From assembly GCA_910587445.1 (NCBI GenBank), contig CAJULE010000024.1, positions 1 to 35,903 on the forward strand: a stretch of DNA of 35,903 nucleotides. The letters are read 5' to 3'. Shown piece after piece: positions 1 through 7,593 of this stretch. The notes under the pieces were generated by a model. It had not been told where the DNA came from, did not search any database, and saw only the letters and a list, made by a program, of their open reading frames with translations. Both the position numbers and the translations under genes were made by a program. Source of the DNA: an uncultured Christensenellaceae bacterium (GTDB lineage Bacteria; Bacillota; Clostridia; Christensenellales; Pumilibacteraceae). The first letter of the stretch is position 1. Every line of letters starts with the position of its first letter.

Positions 1-306
1 CTGTTCCTCTCCCTTTCAATTCCCTCTCCTTTAAACGACTTAAGGCTTTGCCTTAAGAATCCTTTTTAAAAGAATTACTATGGAATAGATTCCTCGACTT
101 CGCTCGGAATCACATGAGACTCACTGTCACCTTGAGCGCAGTCGAAAGGTCTTTTGGTTTAGATTGAGATTTCTCCGCTTCGCTCTTCGAGCTTCGGTCG
201 AAATGACATAAAAAGAATAGGCTCAAAATGACATAATGGAAGTTACGCTTCGTGGCGGTCGCGCTCCGCGCTCGGCTGAGCAGAATGACATAAAAAAATT
301 ATGGCG
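1..306. repeat. Intergenic region with REP-like hairpin repeats
   Basis: No convincing gene is present. The stretch holds several short foldbacks: CTTAAGGC/GCCTTAAG at 39-57, GATTCC/GGAATC around 91-113, and a cluster of TTCGCTC / CTTCGGTCG words. The phrase AATGACATAA recurs three times (about 202, 228 and 286). This is the look of repetitive extragenic palindromes common in Clostridia genomes, and copies elsewhere in the genome are expected. A small open frame on the plus strand here has repeat-like composition, and I do not regard it as a gene. Confidence 0.5.
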
Positions 307-435
307 GTTTAAGGGCTTAGATGCGAGCGAAACGGACAGCTGTCGGCGTGCGCCGACGGGAGTGTACTTAACCGTACACGACCAAGGCAAACGCCGAACG
401 CAGTCCGTATTCGCGAAGTATATAAGCCCTTAAAC
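307..435. repeat. Foldback element A, cloverleaf-like, at the 3' end of mazF
   Basis: Perfect 13-bp terminal inverted repeats GTTTAAGGGCTTA (307-319) and TAAGCCCTTAAAC (423-435) enclose a 129-bp element. The stem continues inward with GCGAA..CGGAC pairing to GTCCG..TTCGC. Inside are a perfect 7-bp hairpin GTCGGCG-TG-CGCCGAC (342-357), a 6-bp hairpin GTGTAC/GTACAC (362-379) and a weak GGC/GCC hairpin (386-395). The right arm contains the last codon and the stop codon of mazF, so the element may have supplied that stop. It could be a MITE-like repeat or a structured RNA. I do not recognise a named family. Confidence 0.6.
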
Positions 436-777
436 GAAGCCGAGGGAGATGAGAATGGCTCTATCTACCCTCCCCATCGCCGCCGCATCGAGTTCGCCGA
501 CGCGTTCTTTGAGGCGGCGTTTGTCGAGTGTGCGAATCTGCTCGAGAAGTATGACGGAGTCCTTGGGAAGCCCGAATTGTCCCTGCTTTACTTCGATATG
601 AGTGGGAAGCTTGGCTTTCGTCAGCTGCGAAGTGACCGCACAGGCGATTACGGTCGGCGAATACTTATTGCCGACGTCGTTTTGTATTATAAGTACGGGG
701 CGCGTGCCGCCCTGCTCGGATCCGACAACGGGGCTTAAGTCCGCATAATATATCTGTCCCCGTTTTATCTGTTCCAT
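430..777 (-). CDS. MazF/PemK-family mRNA endoribonuclease toxin (EndoA/NdoA-like)
   Basis: The protein is about 115 residues, typical for MazF. It has the family's N-terminal IKRGQIYYADLSPVVGSEQGG-type segment (basic start, YYADL, GSEQGGTRPV) and the central VIACAVTSQ and LPTHIEV strands, followed by DSVILLEQIRTLDKRRL, which carries the conserved arginine and threonine of the active site. MazF toxins cleave mRNA at short specific sequences and are neutralised by a partner encoded just upstream, here the gene at 804-1010. I chose the ATG at 777, which gives MEQIKRG; a GTG at 789 adds four residues but sits only 2 nt from the AAGGAG motif, so the start is uncertain. The stop codon lies inside foldback element A. 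The acpS-nnr-antitoxin-toxin order matches the Bacillus ndoA neighbourhood. Confidence 0.93.
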   Translation of the reverse strand: MEQIKRGQIYYADLSPVVGSEQGGTRPVLIIQNDVGNKYSPTVIACAVTSQLTKAKLPTHIEVKQGQFGLPKDSVILLEQIRTLDKRRLKERVGELDAAAMGRVDRAILISLGFV

Positions 778-803
778 ATAGGCGCACACCGCTCCTTGAC
801 AAT

Positions 804-1010
804 TTATTTGAGATTAGCCCACTCGAGGTTGATTTCGCCGCAAGAGACGTAACCGCTCTGCATATCCTCTACTTTCATGCTATGCGGGTCGAGCGCAAAA
901 CGGTGCAACAACAAAGTTATGAGTTTTTCCACGCTCATATTTTTGAGCGACGCCGCCGAGCCGAGAATTTTGTCCAATTCTTCGTCCACCTCAATTAAGT
1001 AACTACGCAT
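804..1010 (-). CDS. Putative MazE-type antitoxin
   Basis: This 68-residue acidic protein is encoded immediately upstream of mazF on the same strand with a 26-nt gap, the usual antitoxin-first order. The N-terminal MRSYLIEVDEELDKIL reads like a short ribbon-helix-helix strand and helix, and the C-terminal part (VEDMQSGYVSCGEINLEWANLK) resembles the flexible tail with which EndoAI-type antitoxins cap MazF. An AAGGGG Shine-Dalgarno lies before the ATG. The palindrome at 1036-1050 in the promoter is a plausible autoregulatory operator. The antitoxin role is inferred from position, size and charge; sequence similarity alone would be weak. Confidence 0.7.
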   Translation of the reverse strand: MRSYLIEVDEELDKILGSAASLKNMSVEKLITLLLHRFALDPHSMKVEDMQSGYVSCGEINLEWANLK

Positions 1011-1035
1011 TATTTATTTCCCCTTTTCCTTAACT

Positions 1036-1050
1036 TATACTGTTAGTATA
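1036..1050 (-). promoter_or_regulatory. Palindromic operator/-10 region of the toxin-antitoxin operon
   Basis: The sequence TATACT-N3-AGTATA is a perfect 6-bp inverted repeat 26 nt upstream of the antitoxin ATG. On the minus strand the first half (TATACT) is a good -10 hexamer; I see no strong -35. A palindrome covering the -10 of a toxin-antitoxin operon suggests autorepression by the antitoxin-toxin complex. Confidence 0.5.
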
Positions 1051-1095
1051 CCTGATTTTTCGATTTTTAGTTTCCGAAAGCAAATATTTATACCG

Positions 1096-1130
1096 AAAAA
1101 CGCCGCCCGAAATTTTTTCCGAGCGACGAT
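1096..1130 (-). terminator. Rho-independent terminator after nnr
   Basis: On the minus strand CGTCGCTCGG pairs with CGGGCGGCG (9 bp including G-U pairs) and is followed by TTTTT, about 25 nt after the nnr stop. This separates the recX-nnr operon from the toxin-antitoxin genes. Confidence 0.7.
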
Positions 1131-1153
1131 AAATATGATCGAATATAAACGAT

Positions 1154-2614
1154 CTACCGTTTTGTATCGAGCCGAGCTATGACGTCGCTTGCAAGGACGG
1201 CGTTTTCGCCCAAAGCTTCGGCTGCCCTTTCGCCCGCAACTCCGAAATCGTATGCGGCGCGCGCCGCTCCGCAAAGCGCACCCATTCGGCATGAAAGCGC
1301 GGCTATGGCGCCGGCAAGCGCGTCTCCGCTTCCGCCCTTGCTCATCGCGGGCGAGCCGGAAGCGTTTAAATACACTTCGCTTTTGTCGGCGATTACCGTC
1401 GTATTGGACTTGCAGACGACTACGGCGTCGAGTTCCTTTGCCGCCTTCGCGACGCAGGAGACGATTTCGCTTTCCTTGCACTCGCCGAAAAGCCTATAGA
1501 ACTCGCCGCGGTGAGGCGTGAGCACGAGCCTGCACTTATGTCCGTCCAAAATGTCGAGCCGAGACACGAGCGCATTGAGTCCGTCCGCATCCACTACGAG
1601 CACGCCGTCGAAATTATGCGCAAGATATTCTATAATGTTTATGATCTCGGGGTTCTTACCCATACCCATGCCGACGGCAATGGCGTCCGCGCCGCGCATT
1701 ATTTCGCCGAGCGCGGCCGCGTCGCACCTTATATCACCATTGTCGTCGGCAAGCGGCATAAGCGTCGCTTCCTTTACCCTCTTTCGGTACGCGTCCGGAA
1801 GAGAGGCGGCATGACAGAGCGAAGTAAGTCCCGCTCCCGCACGCATTGCGCTTTCGGCGGCAATGAGGGGCGCGCCCGGCATAGTCGCGCTTCCGCCTAT
1901 TATCCGCACTCTGCCGTAGGTCCCCTTGTGGCTGACTTTTTTTCTCGCGCCGAGTTTCGGCACACTCTTTTCCGTCAGGATCGCGCCGACGTCCACGGCT
2001 ATTCCCATGTCGGCAAGCACGACTTTTCCGCTGTAGTTTGCGCCCTCGCCGAGAAAGTGTCCGTACTTATATGCGGCAAAAGTAACGGTGAGATCGGCTT
2101 TCACCGCCTCGCCCCTCACGGTTCCGTCGTCGCTTCCGAGTCCCGACGCTATATCCACGGATATTACGTACGCGCCGCACGAGTTCATGAGCCGCACAGC
2201 CTCGAGATATTCGCCCTCCGCCGCGCGGGAAAGTCCTATGCCGAAAAGCGCGTCCACGACAAAGCCGTAGCCGTCGGCGCGAAGTTTTGCCGTTTCGAGT
2301 CCGACAACCTTACCGCCGAGCGCAATATATGCCATGAGTCTGTCCGACGCGTATTTGTTGCGGTTTTCGCCCACTGCGACCACTTCCGTGCGATAGCCGT
2401 TTAAATGCATGATCCGCGCGAGGCTCAAGCCGTCCGCGGCATTGTTGCCGCTTCCCGCAAACACAGCCGTAAGTTCGCTTTTCTTTATCCTCTTTTCGAG
2501 CGCGCGAAACATCTCTGCCGCCGCCGATTCTATCATGACGTCTTCGCAGAGTCCGTATGCCCGAGCCTTTTCCTCGCACGCGCGCATTTCCCTTGCCGTG
2601 ACTATCCGCTTCAT
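1154..2614 (-). CDS. nnr: Bifunctional NAD(P)H-hydrate epimerase / ADP-dependent NAD(P)H-hydrate dehydratase
   Basis: This 486-residue two-domain protein repairs damaged, hydrated NAD(P)H. The N-terminal YjeF_N domain (about 1-205) epimerises NAD(P)HX; visible motifs are GSGNNAADGL, VVDALFGIGL and SVDIASGL. The C-terminal ribokinase-like domain (about 220-486) dehydrates S-NAD(P)HX with ADP; motifs are KGTYGRVRIIGGS, VVDADGLNAL, LTPHRGEF and the nucleotide-site GGSGDALAGAIAAL with its catalytic Asp. The epimerase loop reads NNAADG where most homologues have NNGGDG, a mild deviation. The start is 4 nt after the acpS stop, so the two are translationally linked. Domain order and length are those of E. 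coli YjeF. Confidence 0.93.
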   Translation of the reverse strand: MKRIVTAREMRACEEKARAYGLCEDVMIESAAAEMFRALEKRIKKSELTAVFAGSGNNAADGLSLARIMHLNGYRTEVVAVGENRNKYASDRLMAYIALGGKVVGLETAKLRADGYGFVVDALFGIGLSRAAEGEYLEAVRLMNSCGAYVISVDIASGLGSDDGTVRGEAVKADLTVTFAAYKYGHFLGEGANYSGKVVLADMGIAVDVGAILTEKSVPKLGARKKVSHKGTYGRVRIIGGSATMPGAPLIAAESAMRAGAGLTSLCHAASLPDAYRKRVKEATLMPLADDNGDIRCDAAALGEIMRGADAIAVGMGMGKNPEIINIIEYLAHNFDGVLVVDADGLNALVSRLDILDGHKCRLVLTPHRGEFYRLFGECKESEIVSCVAKAAKELDAVVVCKSNTTVIADKSEVYLNASGSPAMSKGGSGDALAGAIAALSCRMGALCGAARAAYDFGVAGERAAEALGENAVLASDVIARLDTKR

Positions 2615-2618
2615 GTAT

Positions 2619-2966
2619 CTACTCCCGAACTATTACGGCGACAGCCGCCGCCGTCGACCTTTCGTGCGTAATGGAGATCTCCACTCTGCCTCCGCCGGCA
2701 AGTTCCTTGGCTTTACCGTAAAGGACGGCAATAGGCTTGCCCATTTCGTCCCTGACGGTCTCTATATCGGTAAAAGGAAATCTTATTCCCGTCCCGAGAG
2801 CCTTTCCGACTGCTTCTTTTACGCACCACATTCCCGCAAGCGTCTCGGCTTTTTTACTCTTTTCGAAGTAAGCGAGCTCTCTCTTCGTGAAAACGCGTAC
2901 CAAAAACCGACGGCTCTTCGCCGCCCGTTCGATACGCGCTATCTCGACCATATCGAGCCCTATCAC
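2619..2966 (-). CDS. acpS: Holo-[acyl-carrier-protein] synthase
   Basis: At 115 residues this is the size of bacterial AcpS, which transfers 4'-phosphopantetheine from CoA to the serine of apo-ACP, activating fatty-acid synthesis. The N-terminal MIGLDMVEIARIERA holds the magnesium-binding Asp, and CVKEAVGKALGTG is the second family signature with the metal-binding Glu; ISITHERSTAAAVAVI is the usual C-terminal strand. The ATG overlaps the stop of the upstream P1 peptidase gene by 4 bases and the stop is 4 nt before nnr, so it lies within an operon. The acpS-nnr pairing is widespread in Firmicutes. Confidence 0.95.
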   Translation of the reverse strand: MIGLDMVEIARIERAAKSRRFLVRVFTKRELAYFEKSKKAETLAGMWCVKEAVGKALGTGIRFPFTDIETVRDEMGKPIAVLYGKAKELAGGGRVEISITHERSTAAAVAVIVRE

Positions 2967-3856
2967 ACTCTCACCGCGTCCATGACGGCACGCGCCACGG
3001 CTTCCTCCGCCGCAACGCCGAGCATCATGAACTGCGCCTCCTTTTTACCCGAAGAGAGCGCAAAGAGCGTGTCGCCGTCCATGTCGGTATGAACGGGACG
3101 AATGACCCGCGCCATGCCGTCGTGAGCGAGCGTGGCAAGCTTGTTCGCCTCGAGCTTCGTAAGCCGGGCGTCGGTCAAAATACAGCCTATTGTCGTATTG
3201 CCGCCCGTCATGAGCCGAGCAAAGTTTCCGCGCACGATACAGCCCGCCGTATCGAGAAAGCTCCCGTCGTTCGCCTTGGCTCCCGCCATTATTTTGCCGC
3301 TGTCCGCATCGTAAACGTCGCCGCAGGCGTTTACGGCGACTACAGCCGTGACAAGAGCTTCGCCGGCGCGCACCGAAGCTATGCCGAGCCCCGACTTTGT
3401 CGCGAACTGCGCCCCGCGTATCTTTCCGACCGTAGCGCCCTTGCCCGCGCCGACCGAGCCGCGAACGGGTCTGAAGTCCGCACGCTCGCACGCCTTTTTG
3501 CCGAACGACATATCGGGATAGTGATAACCGTCGCCGTTTAAATCGTAAAGCACGGCTCCCGCCACAAGCGGCACTATCTTATCGCCCATTTTATAACCGA
3601 CGCCCTTATCTTTAAGATAGTGCATTACGCCGCAGCACGCCTCGAGTCCGTAAGCCGAGCCGCCGCACAGCGCAACCGCATGAACGACGTCTATCGCTTT
3701 TTCGGCTCTCAGCAAATCGGTTTCACGCGTGCCCGGCGCACAGCCGCGCACGTCCACGCCGCCCACCGCGCCGCCGTCGCACAATACGACGCTGACGCCC
3801 GTAAATTCGTCGTCGAAATGTCCGAGCCTGAAGCCCTCGGGTATAACGGGTTGCAT
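2963..3856 (-). CDS. P1-family peptidase (DmpA/aminopeptidase-D-esterase-like, Ntn fold)
   Basis: The 297-residue product belongs to the self-processing DmpA/OAT-like Ntn hydrolases. The N-terminal part has GFRLGHF, VVLCDGGAVGGVDVRG and LCGGSAYGLEA; the precursor cleavage and nucleophile region is GGNTTIGCILTDA, where the first Thr is the likely new N-terminus after autocleavage; LTKLEANKLATLAHDGMARVIRPVHT and DGDTLFALS are further family signatures. The start at 3856 is preceded by GGAGG; a longer upstream frame is basic and unlike the family. The substrate is unknown: family members cut N-terminal residues or short D/beta-peptides. The gene overlaps acpS by 4 bases and follows recX by 23 nt. 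Confidence 0.88.
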   Translation of the reverse strand: MQPVIPEGFRLGHFDDEFTGVSVVLCDGGAVGGVDVRGCAPGTRETDLLRAEKAIDVVHAVALCGGSAYGLEACCGVMHYLKDKGVGYKMGDKIVPLVAGAVLYDLNGDGYHYPDMSFGKKACERADFRPVRGSVGAGKGATVGKIRGAQFATKSGLGIASVRAGEALVTAVVAVNACGDVYDADSGKIMAGAKANDGSFLDTAGCIVRGNFARLMTGGNTTIGCILTDARLTKLEANKLATLAHDGMARVIRPVHTDMDGDTLFALSSGKKEAQFMMLGVAAEEAVARAVMDAVRV

Positions 3857-3879
3857 AACTGAATCCTCCGCAATGAATT

Positions 3880-4509
3880 TTATTCGTATTGTTCCTCGTC
3901 CTCGTCGAAGAACGCCTCGTCCTCGAGCGCATACACGGCTTGAGATATCTCGTCCGACATACAGCCCTTTCGGAAGAGTTTTTCCTTGAGCTTGCGCTTT
4001 TCGCCGCCGCAGGTCTTCCACAGTTTTTTCGCAAGCGCGACCACTTCCTCGCTCCTGTCATCCGTTTCGAGCGTTTCGTCTATGATTTCTCTGCTCACAC
4101 CGCGCTTCAAAAGCTCGTTCTTTAGGCGCACGGTCCCGTAAAGCCGCTTGTTCTCCGAAACATATGCGCGTGCGTATTCTCTGTCGTTTAGATACCCGAG
4201 TTCCCTGAGTCTTTCCTTTACGCGCGAAACGGTTATGGGAAGGCACCCTTTCTTTTTCAGATAGTCGCCGATTTCCTTCTCGCTTCTTTGCCTCACGGAG
4301 AGATAGCCGAGGGACTTGTCGAGCGCGCCCGCATACTCGGAATCCACCTGGATCTTCGCAAGCTCGTCCTCGTCTATTTCCGCGCCTGTTTCGAGCCTGT
4401 GCTTTAACGCCGTCAACGCGTCGAGCCCGCAGAAAAATCTGCCGTCGATGAAAATGCTGACGCGAGACTTGTTCCCTTTCTGTAGTTTTATATCGGTTAT
4501 TTTACCCAC
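3880..4509 (-). CDS. recX: RecX family regulatory protein
   Basis: The protein is about 209 residues and all-helical, with three-helix RecX repeats: SLGYLSVRQRSEKEIGDYL, VKERLRELGYLNDREYARAYVSE followed by KRLYGTVRLKNELLKRGVS, and a last repeat near LKEKLFRKGCMSDEI. The N-terminal beta part (KITDIKLQKGNKSRVSIFIDGRFF) is typical of Gram-positive RecX. RecX binds the RecA filament and modulates recombination and the SOS response. I chose the GTG at 4509 because GAGGTG lies 6 nt upstream; an ATG at 4545 would add 12 residues without a good ribosome-binding site. The acidic EDEEQYE tail is unremarkable. It is the first gene of the operon recX-P1 peptidase-acpS-nnr. Confidence 0.92.
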   Translation of the reverse strand: MGKITDIKLQKGNKSRVSIFIDGRFFCGLDALTALKHRLETGAEIDEDELAKIQVDSEYAGALDKSLGYLSVRQRSEKEIGDYLKKKGCLPITVSRVKERLRELGYLNDREYARAYVSENKRLYGTVRLKNELLKRGVSREIIDETLETDDRSEEVVALAKKLWKTCGGEKRKLKEKLFRKGCMSDEISQAVYALEDEAFFDEDEEQYE

Positions 4510-4572
4510 GATTTCACCTCGCGTTTCGAGTTTTGCGCATAACACGCGACAAAACGCCGCATACTACACGTA

Positions 4573-4850
4573 CGAGTGACTAATCCCGACAGATACATTT
4601 TTACGGGCAAATTGCGGTCTATACGCGCAAAACGTCGTTCGACGTACCGCAGAGGGTACGACTCGCTCCGTTTCGTACGTCTATCCTCGCAATTTGTCTC
4701 GTAAAAACGCTACGCGCCCGCCGACGAGGATATTCGGAGCTATGCCGAGGCAAATTCACGAAGTTGTAGCGGGACTACTACGAGTGGATTTAACGAAGGC
4801 AGAGCGCCGAATAGCCCGTCACGGGTGTTATCCTTGGAATTAGTCACTCG
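4573..4850. repeat. Foldback element B, multi-branched, with terminal inverted repeats
   Basis: Perfect 12-bp ends CGAGTGACTAAT (4573-4584) and ATTAGTCACTCG (4839-4850) bound a 278-bp element filling the gap between recX and the coat-like genes. A second long stem pairs TTTTTACGGGCAAATTGCG (4598-4616) with 4688-4707, leaving one bulge. Inside it are ACGTCG/CGACGT (4632-4645) and GTAC..GGTAC foldbacks. The other half has TATTCGG/CCGAATA (4731-4813), AAATTCAC/GTGGATTT, GTAG/CTAC and CCCG/CGGG hairpins. It has no open frame. It could be a MITE-like element or a large structured RNA; I recognise no named family. Confidence 0.6.
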
Positions 4851-4873
4851 AAAAAAACAAGGAGGAGCACATT

Positions 4874-5068
4874 ATGCCCAACATCACCACTAAGAGTCTT
4901 TCCAAGCTCGGCGAACTGCTGGATTCGGAAAATCTCGCGTACAAGAAATGCTGCAACTATGTCGGCGATATCGAAGACGAACACCTCAAGGCAAACGTAG
5001 GAAGATACGCCAACAACTGCAAACACCGCTTCGAGACCATCTTAAACTATCTCGAAAATCAAGAGTAA
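4874..5068 (+). CDS. Small putative spore-coat-associated protein
   Basis: This is a 64-residue helical protein with conserved-looking KSLSKLGELLDSENLAYKKCCNY and NCKHRFETILNYL segments and three cysteines. A strong AGGAGG ribosome-binding site precedes the ATG. It lies 12 nt upstream of a CotF-domain gene, and small helical partners of this kind are commonly found beside Coat_F genes in Clostridia. The family assignment is inferred from the neighbour. It may contribute to the spore coat or form a ferritin-like helical bundle. Confidence 0.55.
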   Translation: MPNITTKSLSKLGELLDSENLAYKKCCNYVGDIEDEHLKANVGRYANNCKHRFETILNYLENQE

Positions 5069-5080
5069 GGAGGACGCCAC

Positions 5081-5377
5081 ATGAAAACCAAGACAGATTG
5101 CGCGCTTGAAAACTGCGCTCTTACCGACGACGACATCATATCCGACATCTTAAGCTGCCACAAGACGCTTGTCAAGCTCTATGCCGAAGCGATAATAGAA
5201 TCCGCCGACGACAAGCTCCGCGAGCTTCTTCGCACGCTCATGAACGAGTGCGCGGACGACCAGTTCGACGCATTCAATTATATGAGCGCAAACGGACTTT
5301 ACGAAACGACGTGCGCCGACTGCGAACAGATCGCCTGCGCTTGCGAAAAGTTCTGCGACTGCTCGGCAAACGCATAA
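5081..5377 (+). CDS. CotF-like spore coat protein
   Basis: This 98-residue protein carries a Coat_F-type helical region: LTDDDIISDILSCHKTLVK, LYAEAIIESADDKLRELL and DDQFDAFNYMSANGLY match the family's pattern of an induced helix pair ending in a Gly-aromatic turn. The C-terminus is rich in cysteine (CADCEQIACACEKFCDC), which could cross-link or bind metal. An AAGGAGG site precedes the start, and the gene is co-transcribed with the 64-residue gene upstream. A strong terminator follows at once. CotF-type proteins are structural parts of the endospore coat, so the host is probably a spore former or descended from one. Confidence 0.65.
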   Translation: MKTKTDCALENCALTDDDIISDILSCHKTLVKLYAEAIIESADDKLRELLRTLMNECADDQFDAFNYMSANGLYETTCADCEQIACACEKFCDCSANA

Positions 5378-5393
5378 CGCTCATACGTCAGAT

Positions 5394-5433
5394 AAAAAAG
5401 CGGCGTTACGCCTTACGGCGCGTCGCTTTTTTT
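5394..5433. terminator. Bidirectional terminator between coat-like operon and PHP gene
   Basis: The arms AAAAAAGCGGCG and CGTCGCTTTTTT flank a further small GCC/GGC foldback. It has T runs on both strands, so it serves the converging coat-like genes and the PHP gene. Confidence 0.8.
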
Positions 5434-6238
5434 ACAGTCCCAAAGCGGCAGCCGTCCTCTCGCTTATCGTCCGAGGCACGAACGCGCTTCGGTCGGGGGC
5501 ATGGAAATCGCCGCCGTTCGTCACGAACAGGTCGTATTTTTCCGCCATTGCGTAAAACGGCGCCGTTATGCTTTCGTCAAACAACTTGTAGCTTGCCTCT
5601 ATTCCCTCAAGACCCGCGTCCTTAAGGCTCTTTACGAGCTTTTCGCCGCTTTCGAGCGACATCTTGAGACGCATGGGGTGGGCAAGCACGGGGACTCCGC
5701 CGCACTTTAAAATGAGTTCGACGGCTTCGACGGGCGTTATCATGTCATTAGGCACATAGCACGGCTCGCCCTCTTTAAGCCATTTATCGAAACAGGTCTT
5801 GATGTCGGGCGCATAGCCGCGGCTCACCATTGCGCGAGCGACGTGCGCGCGCGACGGACTGCGTACGGCAAACTCCATTACGTCTTCGTATGTGATTTTT
5901 ACCTTTCTCTCGTTTAGACGTCCGATCATTTCGCGGATACGATCGTCTCGGCAGACGGCGATCTTTTCCTCGAAAGAACGGAATGCCGGGTGCTTGTCGT
6001 CGACGTTGTATCCGAGCACGTGGACGTTGCACTCCCCGTACGAAGAAATTTCGACGCCGCCTATAAAACCTATTCCCTCTTGCTTTGCAGCCGCACGCGC
6101 GCGCTCCACTCCGCACATCGTGTCGTGGTCCGTGAGCGCAAAGACATCGGCGCCCGCTTTTTTAGCCAGCGCGGGAAGAAGGTGCGGCGGAAGCTTGCCG
6201 TCCGAACAATTGCTGTGACAGTGAAGATCGGCTCTCAT
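5432..6238 (-). CDS. PHP-domain phosphoesterase (TrpH/YciV-like)
   Basis: The 268-residue protein begins MRADLHCHSNCSDGK, the HxHxxxSDG metal motif of PHP phosphoesterases, followed by ALTDHDTMCG, FIGGVEISS, VLAHPMRLK and a late GGDFHAPDR, which together supply the metal-binding His and Asp ligands. The closest characterised relatives are TrpH/RNase AM-type enzymes that dephosphorylate 3',5'-bisphosphonucleotides or trim RNA 5' ends. The ATG overlaps the stop of cca by 4 bases, so it is translationally coupled to it; a longer basic upstream frame belongs to the cca shadow. A role in RNA or nucleotide turnover fits a tRNA-maturation neighbour. Confidence 0.88.
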   Translation of the reverse strand: MRADLHCHSNCSDGKLPPHLLPALAKKAGADVFALTDHDTMCGVERARAAAKQEGIGFIGGVEISSYGECNVHVLGYNVDDKHPAFRSFEEKIAVCRDDRIREMIGRLNERKVKITYEDVMEFAVRSPSRAHVARAMVSRGYAPDIKTCFDKWLKEGEPCYVPNDMITPVEAVELILKCGGVPVLAHPMRLKMSLESGEKLVKSLKDAGLEGIEASYKLFDESITAPFYAMAEKYDLFVTNGGDFHAPDRSAFVPRTISERTAAALGL

Positions 6239-7590
6239 TCGTGCGTTTCCTCCTTCGCCGTTTTTTCGGCTCTCTTTGTCGCCCGTTCCATGAGCCAATC
6301 CCTGTTGTTGAGCTTGGGATTTTGCAGACAGCTTTCGAGCATTTCGTCGAGAAAGACCCCTATGCTCTCCCCCGAAAGTCCTGCGGCAATGCAGTCGTTT
6401 CCGTCTATTTCGAGATCGCTTACATACACGGGAGCTCCGCTCTCTATTATGTCCCATTTGACTTTCGTGAAACGGCTTTCGGTAAGGTCGTCGCGCGTCA
6501 CCATTCCCGTCGCGAGACGGTCGGCGTTTATGAGGTCCACCAGGTCGTCTATGATGTCGAAGTTCGCGGCGACGAAGCGTCTGACTTTAGCCTCCGACGT
6601 ATTTCCCGACATATCGTACATATGATTCAGCACGAGCCTTTTTACGAACGATATTTCGTCGTTGCTGTATCGAAGCCCGTAATAGCCCATTCTGTGGTCG
6701 ACAATCTGCGCGCTTACGTGCTCGTGACCGTGCATATTTCCGTGCTTTTCCATACAATAGGCTTTTCCGAGATCATGGAACAGCGCCGCAAGCCGCACCT
6801 TGGGAGCCGCATATGCCACCGTGCGGAACGTATGCTCGGCGACGTCGTACTTGTGATAGGTCGGATTTTGCCCGACGTTCATACACTGCTCGACTTCGGG
6901 AATCAGATACTTGAAAATACCCATTTTCGCAAGCAGCTTCATTGCGCGGTAATGCGCCTGATCTATGCCGTTCGCCTGGTCGGCGACAAGCATTTTATTG
7001 AGCTCGTCGCGCTTTCTCTCCTGCGAGATCTCTCTTAAAAGTTCGGCTTTCGCCATAGCCGTCTGCGCGGTCGTACCTTCTATCTTGAAGCCGAGCTGCG
7101 CCGCGAAGCGGATCAGCCGCAAGATGCGCAAGCCGTCCGCAGACAGCGTGCGTTCGGGACGAATGGAGCGGAGTATCCCCTTTTCAATATCGTTTATGCC
7201 GCCGCACAGGTCGATAAGTTCGTCGTTTATCACGTCGTAATAGACGCTGTTGCAGGTAAAGTCGCGGCGAAGCGCGTCCTGCTTTATGTCGGTCGTAAAA
7301 CACACCTCGCTCGGCGTATGTCCCTTGTCATAGCTCTCGACGCGAAAAGGCGTGTACTCGTAGACTTCCTTCCCGCATTTTATCTGCGCCGTGCCGAGAC
7401 GGAAATTGACCGTCTTTACTCTGTACTTCGAGGGGAGCTTAAGTACGCTTACGGGATAGGGACCGGCAAGATCTATGTCCGTAGGGCGAAGCGAACGCAG
7501 CGAATTGCGGACATAACCGCCCACGACATAGACGGGAACGCCCGCGTTCCTTATAATAAATTCCAAGCTTTTAGGTATTTCTATCTTCAT
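6235..7590 (-). CDS. cca: CCA-adding tRNA nucleotidyltransferase with HD domain
   Basis: The enzyme has 451 residues. The N-terminal class II polymerase-beta head has VYVVGGYVRNSL and DIDLAG (catalytic carboxylates), then RRDFTCNSVYYD and DGLRILRLIRFAAQLGF, the RNA- and nucleotide-binding signatures. The C-terminal half has an HD domain, AALFHDLGKAYCMEKHGNMHGHEHVSA, found in many Clostridia CCA enzymes and giving phosphohydrolase potential. It adds or repairs the CCA 3' end of tRNAs. The ATG has no Shine-Dalgarno and follows a TATAAT box by only 8 nt, so the mRNA is probably leaderless. The downstream PHP gene overlaps by 4 bases. Confidence 0.92.
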   Translation of the reverse strand: MKIEIPKSLEFIIRNAGVPVYVVGGYVRNSLRSLRPTDIDLAGPYPVSVLKLPSKYRVKTVNFRLGTAQIKCGKEVYEYTPFRVESYDKGHTPSEVCFTTDIKQDALRRDFTCNSVYYDVINDELIDLCGGINDIEKGILRSIRPERTLSADGLRILRLIRFAAQLGFKIEGTTAQTAMAKAELLREISQERKRDELNKMLVADQANGIDQAHYRAMKLLAKMGIFKYLIPEVEQCMNVGQNPTYHKYDVAEHTFRTVAYAAPKVRLAALFHDLGKAYCMEKHGNMHGHEHVSAQIVDHRMGYYGLRYSNDEISFVKRLVLNHMYDMSGNTSEAKVRRFVAANFDIIDDLVDLINADRLATGMVTRDDLTESRFTKVKWDIIESGAPVYVSDLEIDGNDCIAAGLSGESIGVFLDEMLESCLQNPKLNNRDWLMERATKRAEKTAKEETHE

Positions 7591-7593
7591 ACG

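Noticed and set aside
236..433. 65-codon plus-strand frame before mazF
   Set aside because: It runs through the repeat-like spacer and foldback element A; no ribosome-binding site and repeat-derived sequence.
4551..4870. A tRNA or small-RNA gene in the recX-coat gap
   Set aside because: The stems do not form a tRNA cloverleaf with conserved T-loop bases, and terminal inverted repeats suggest a mobile repeat; a named RNA family could not be matched by eye.
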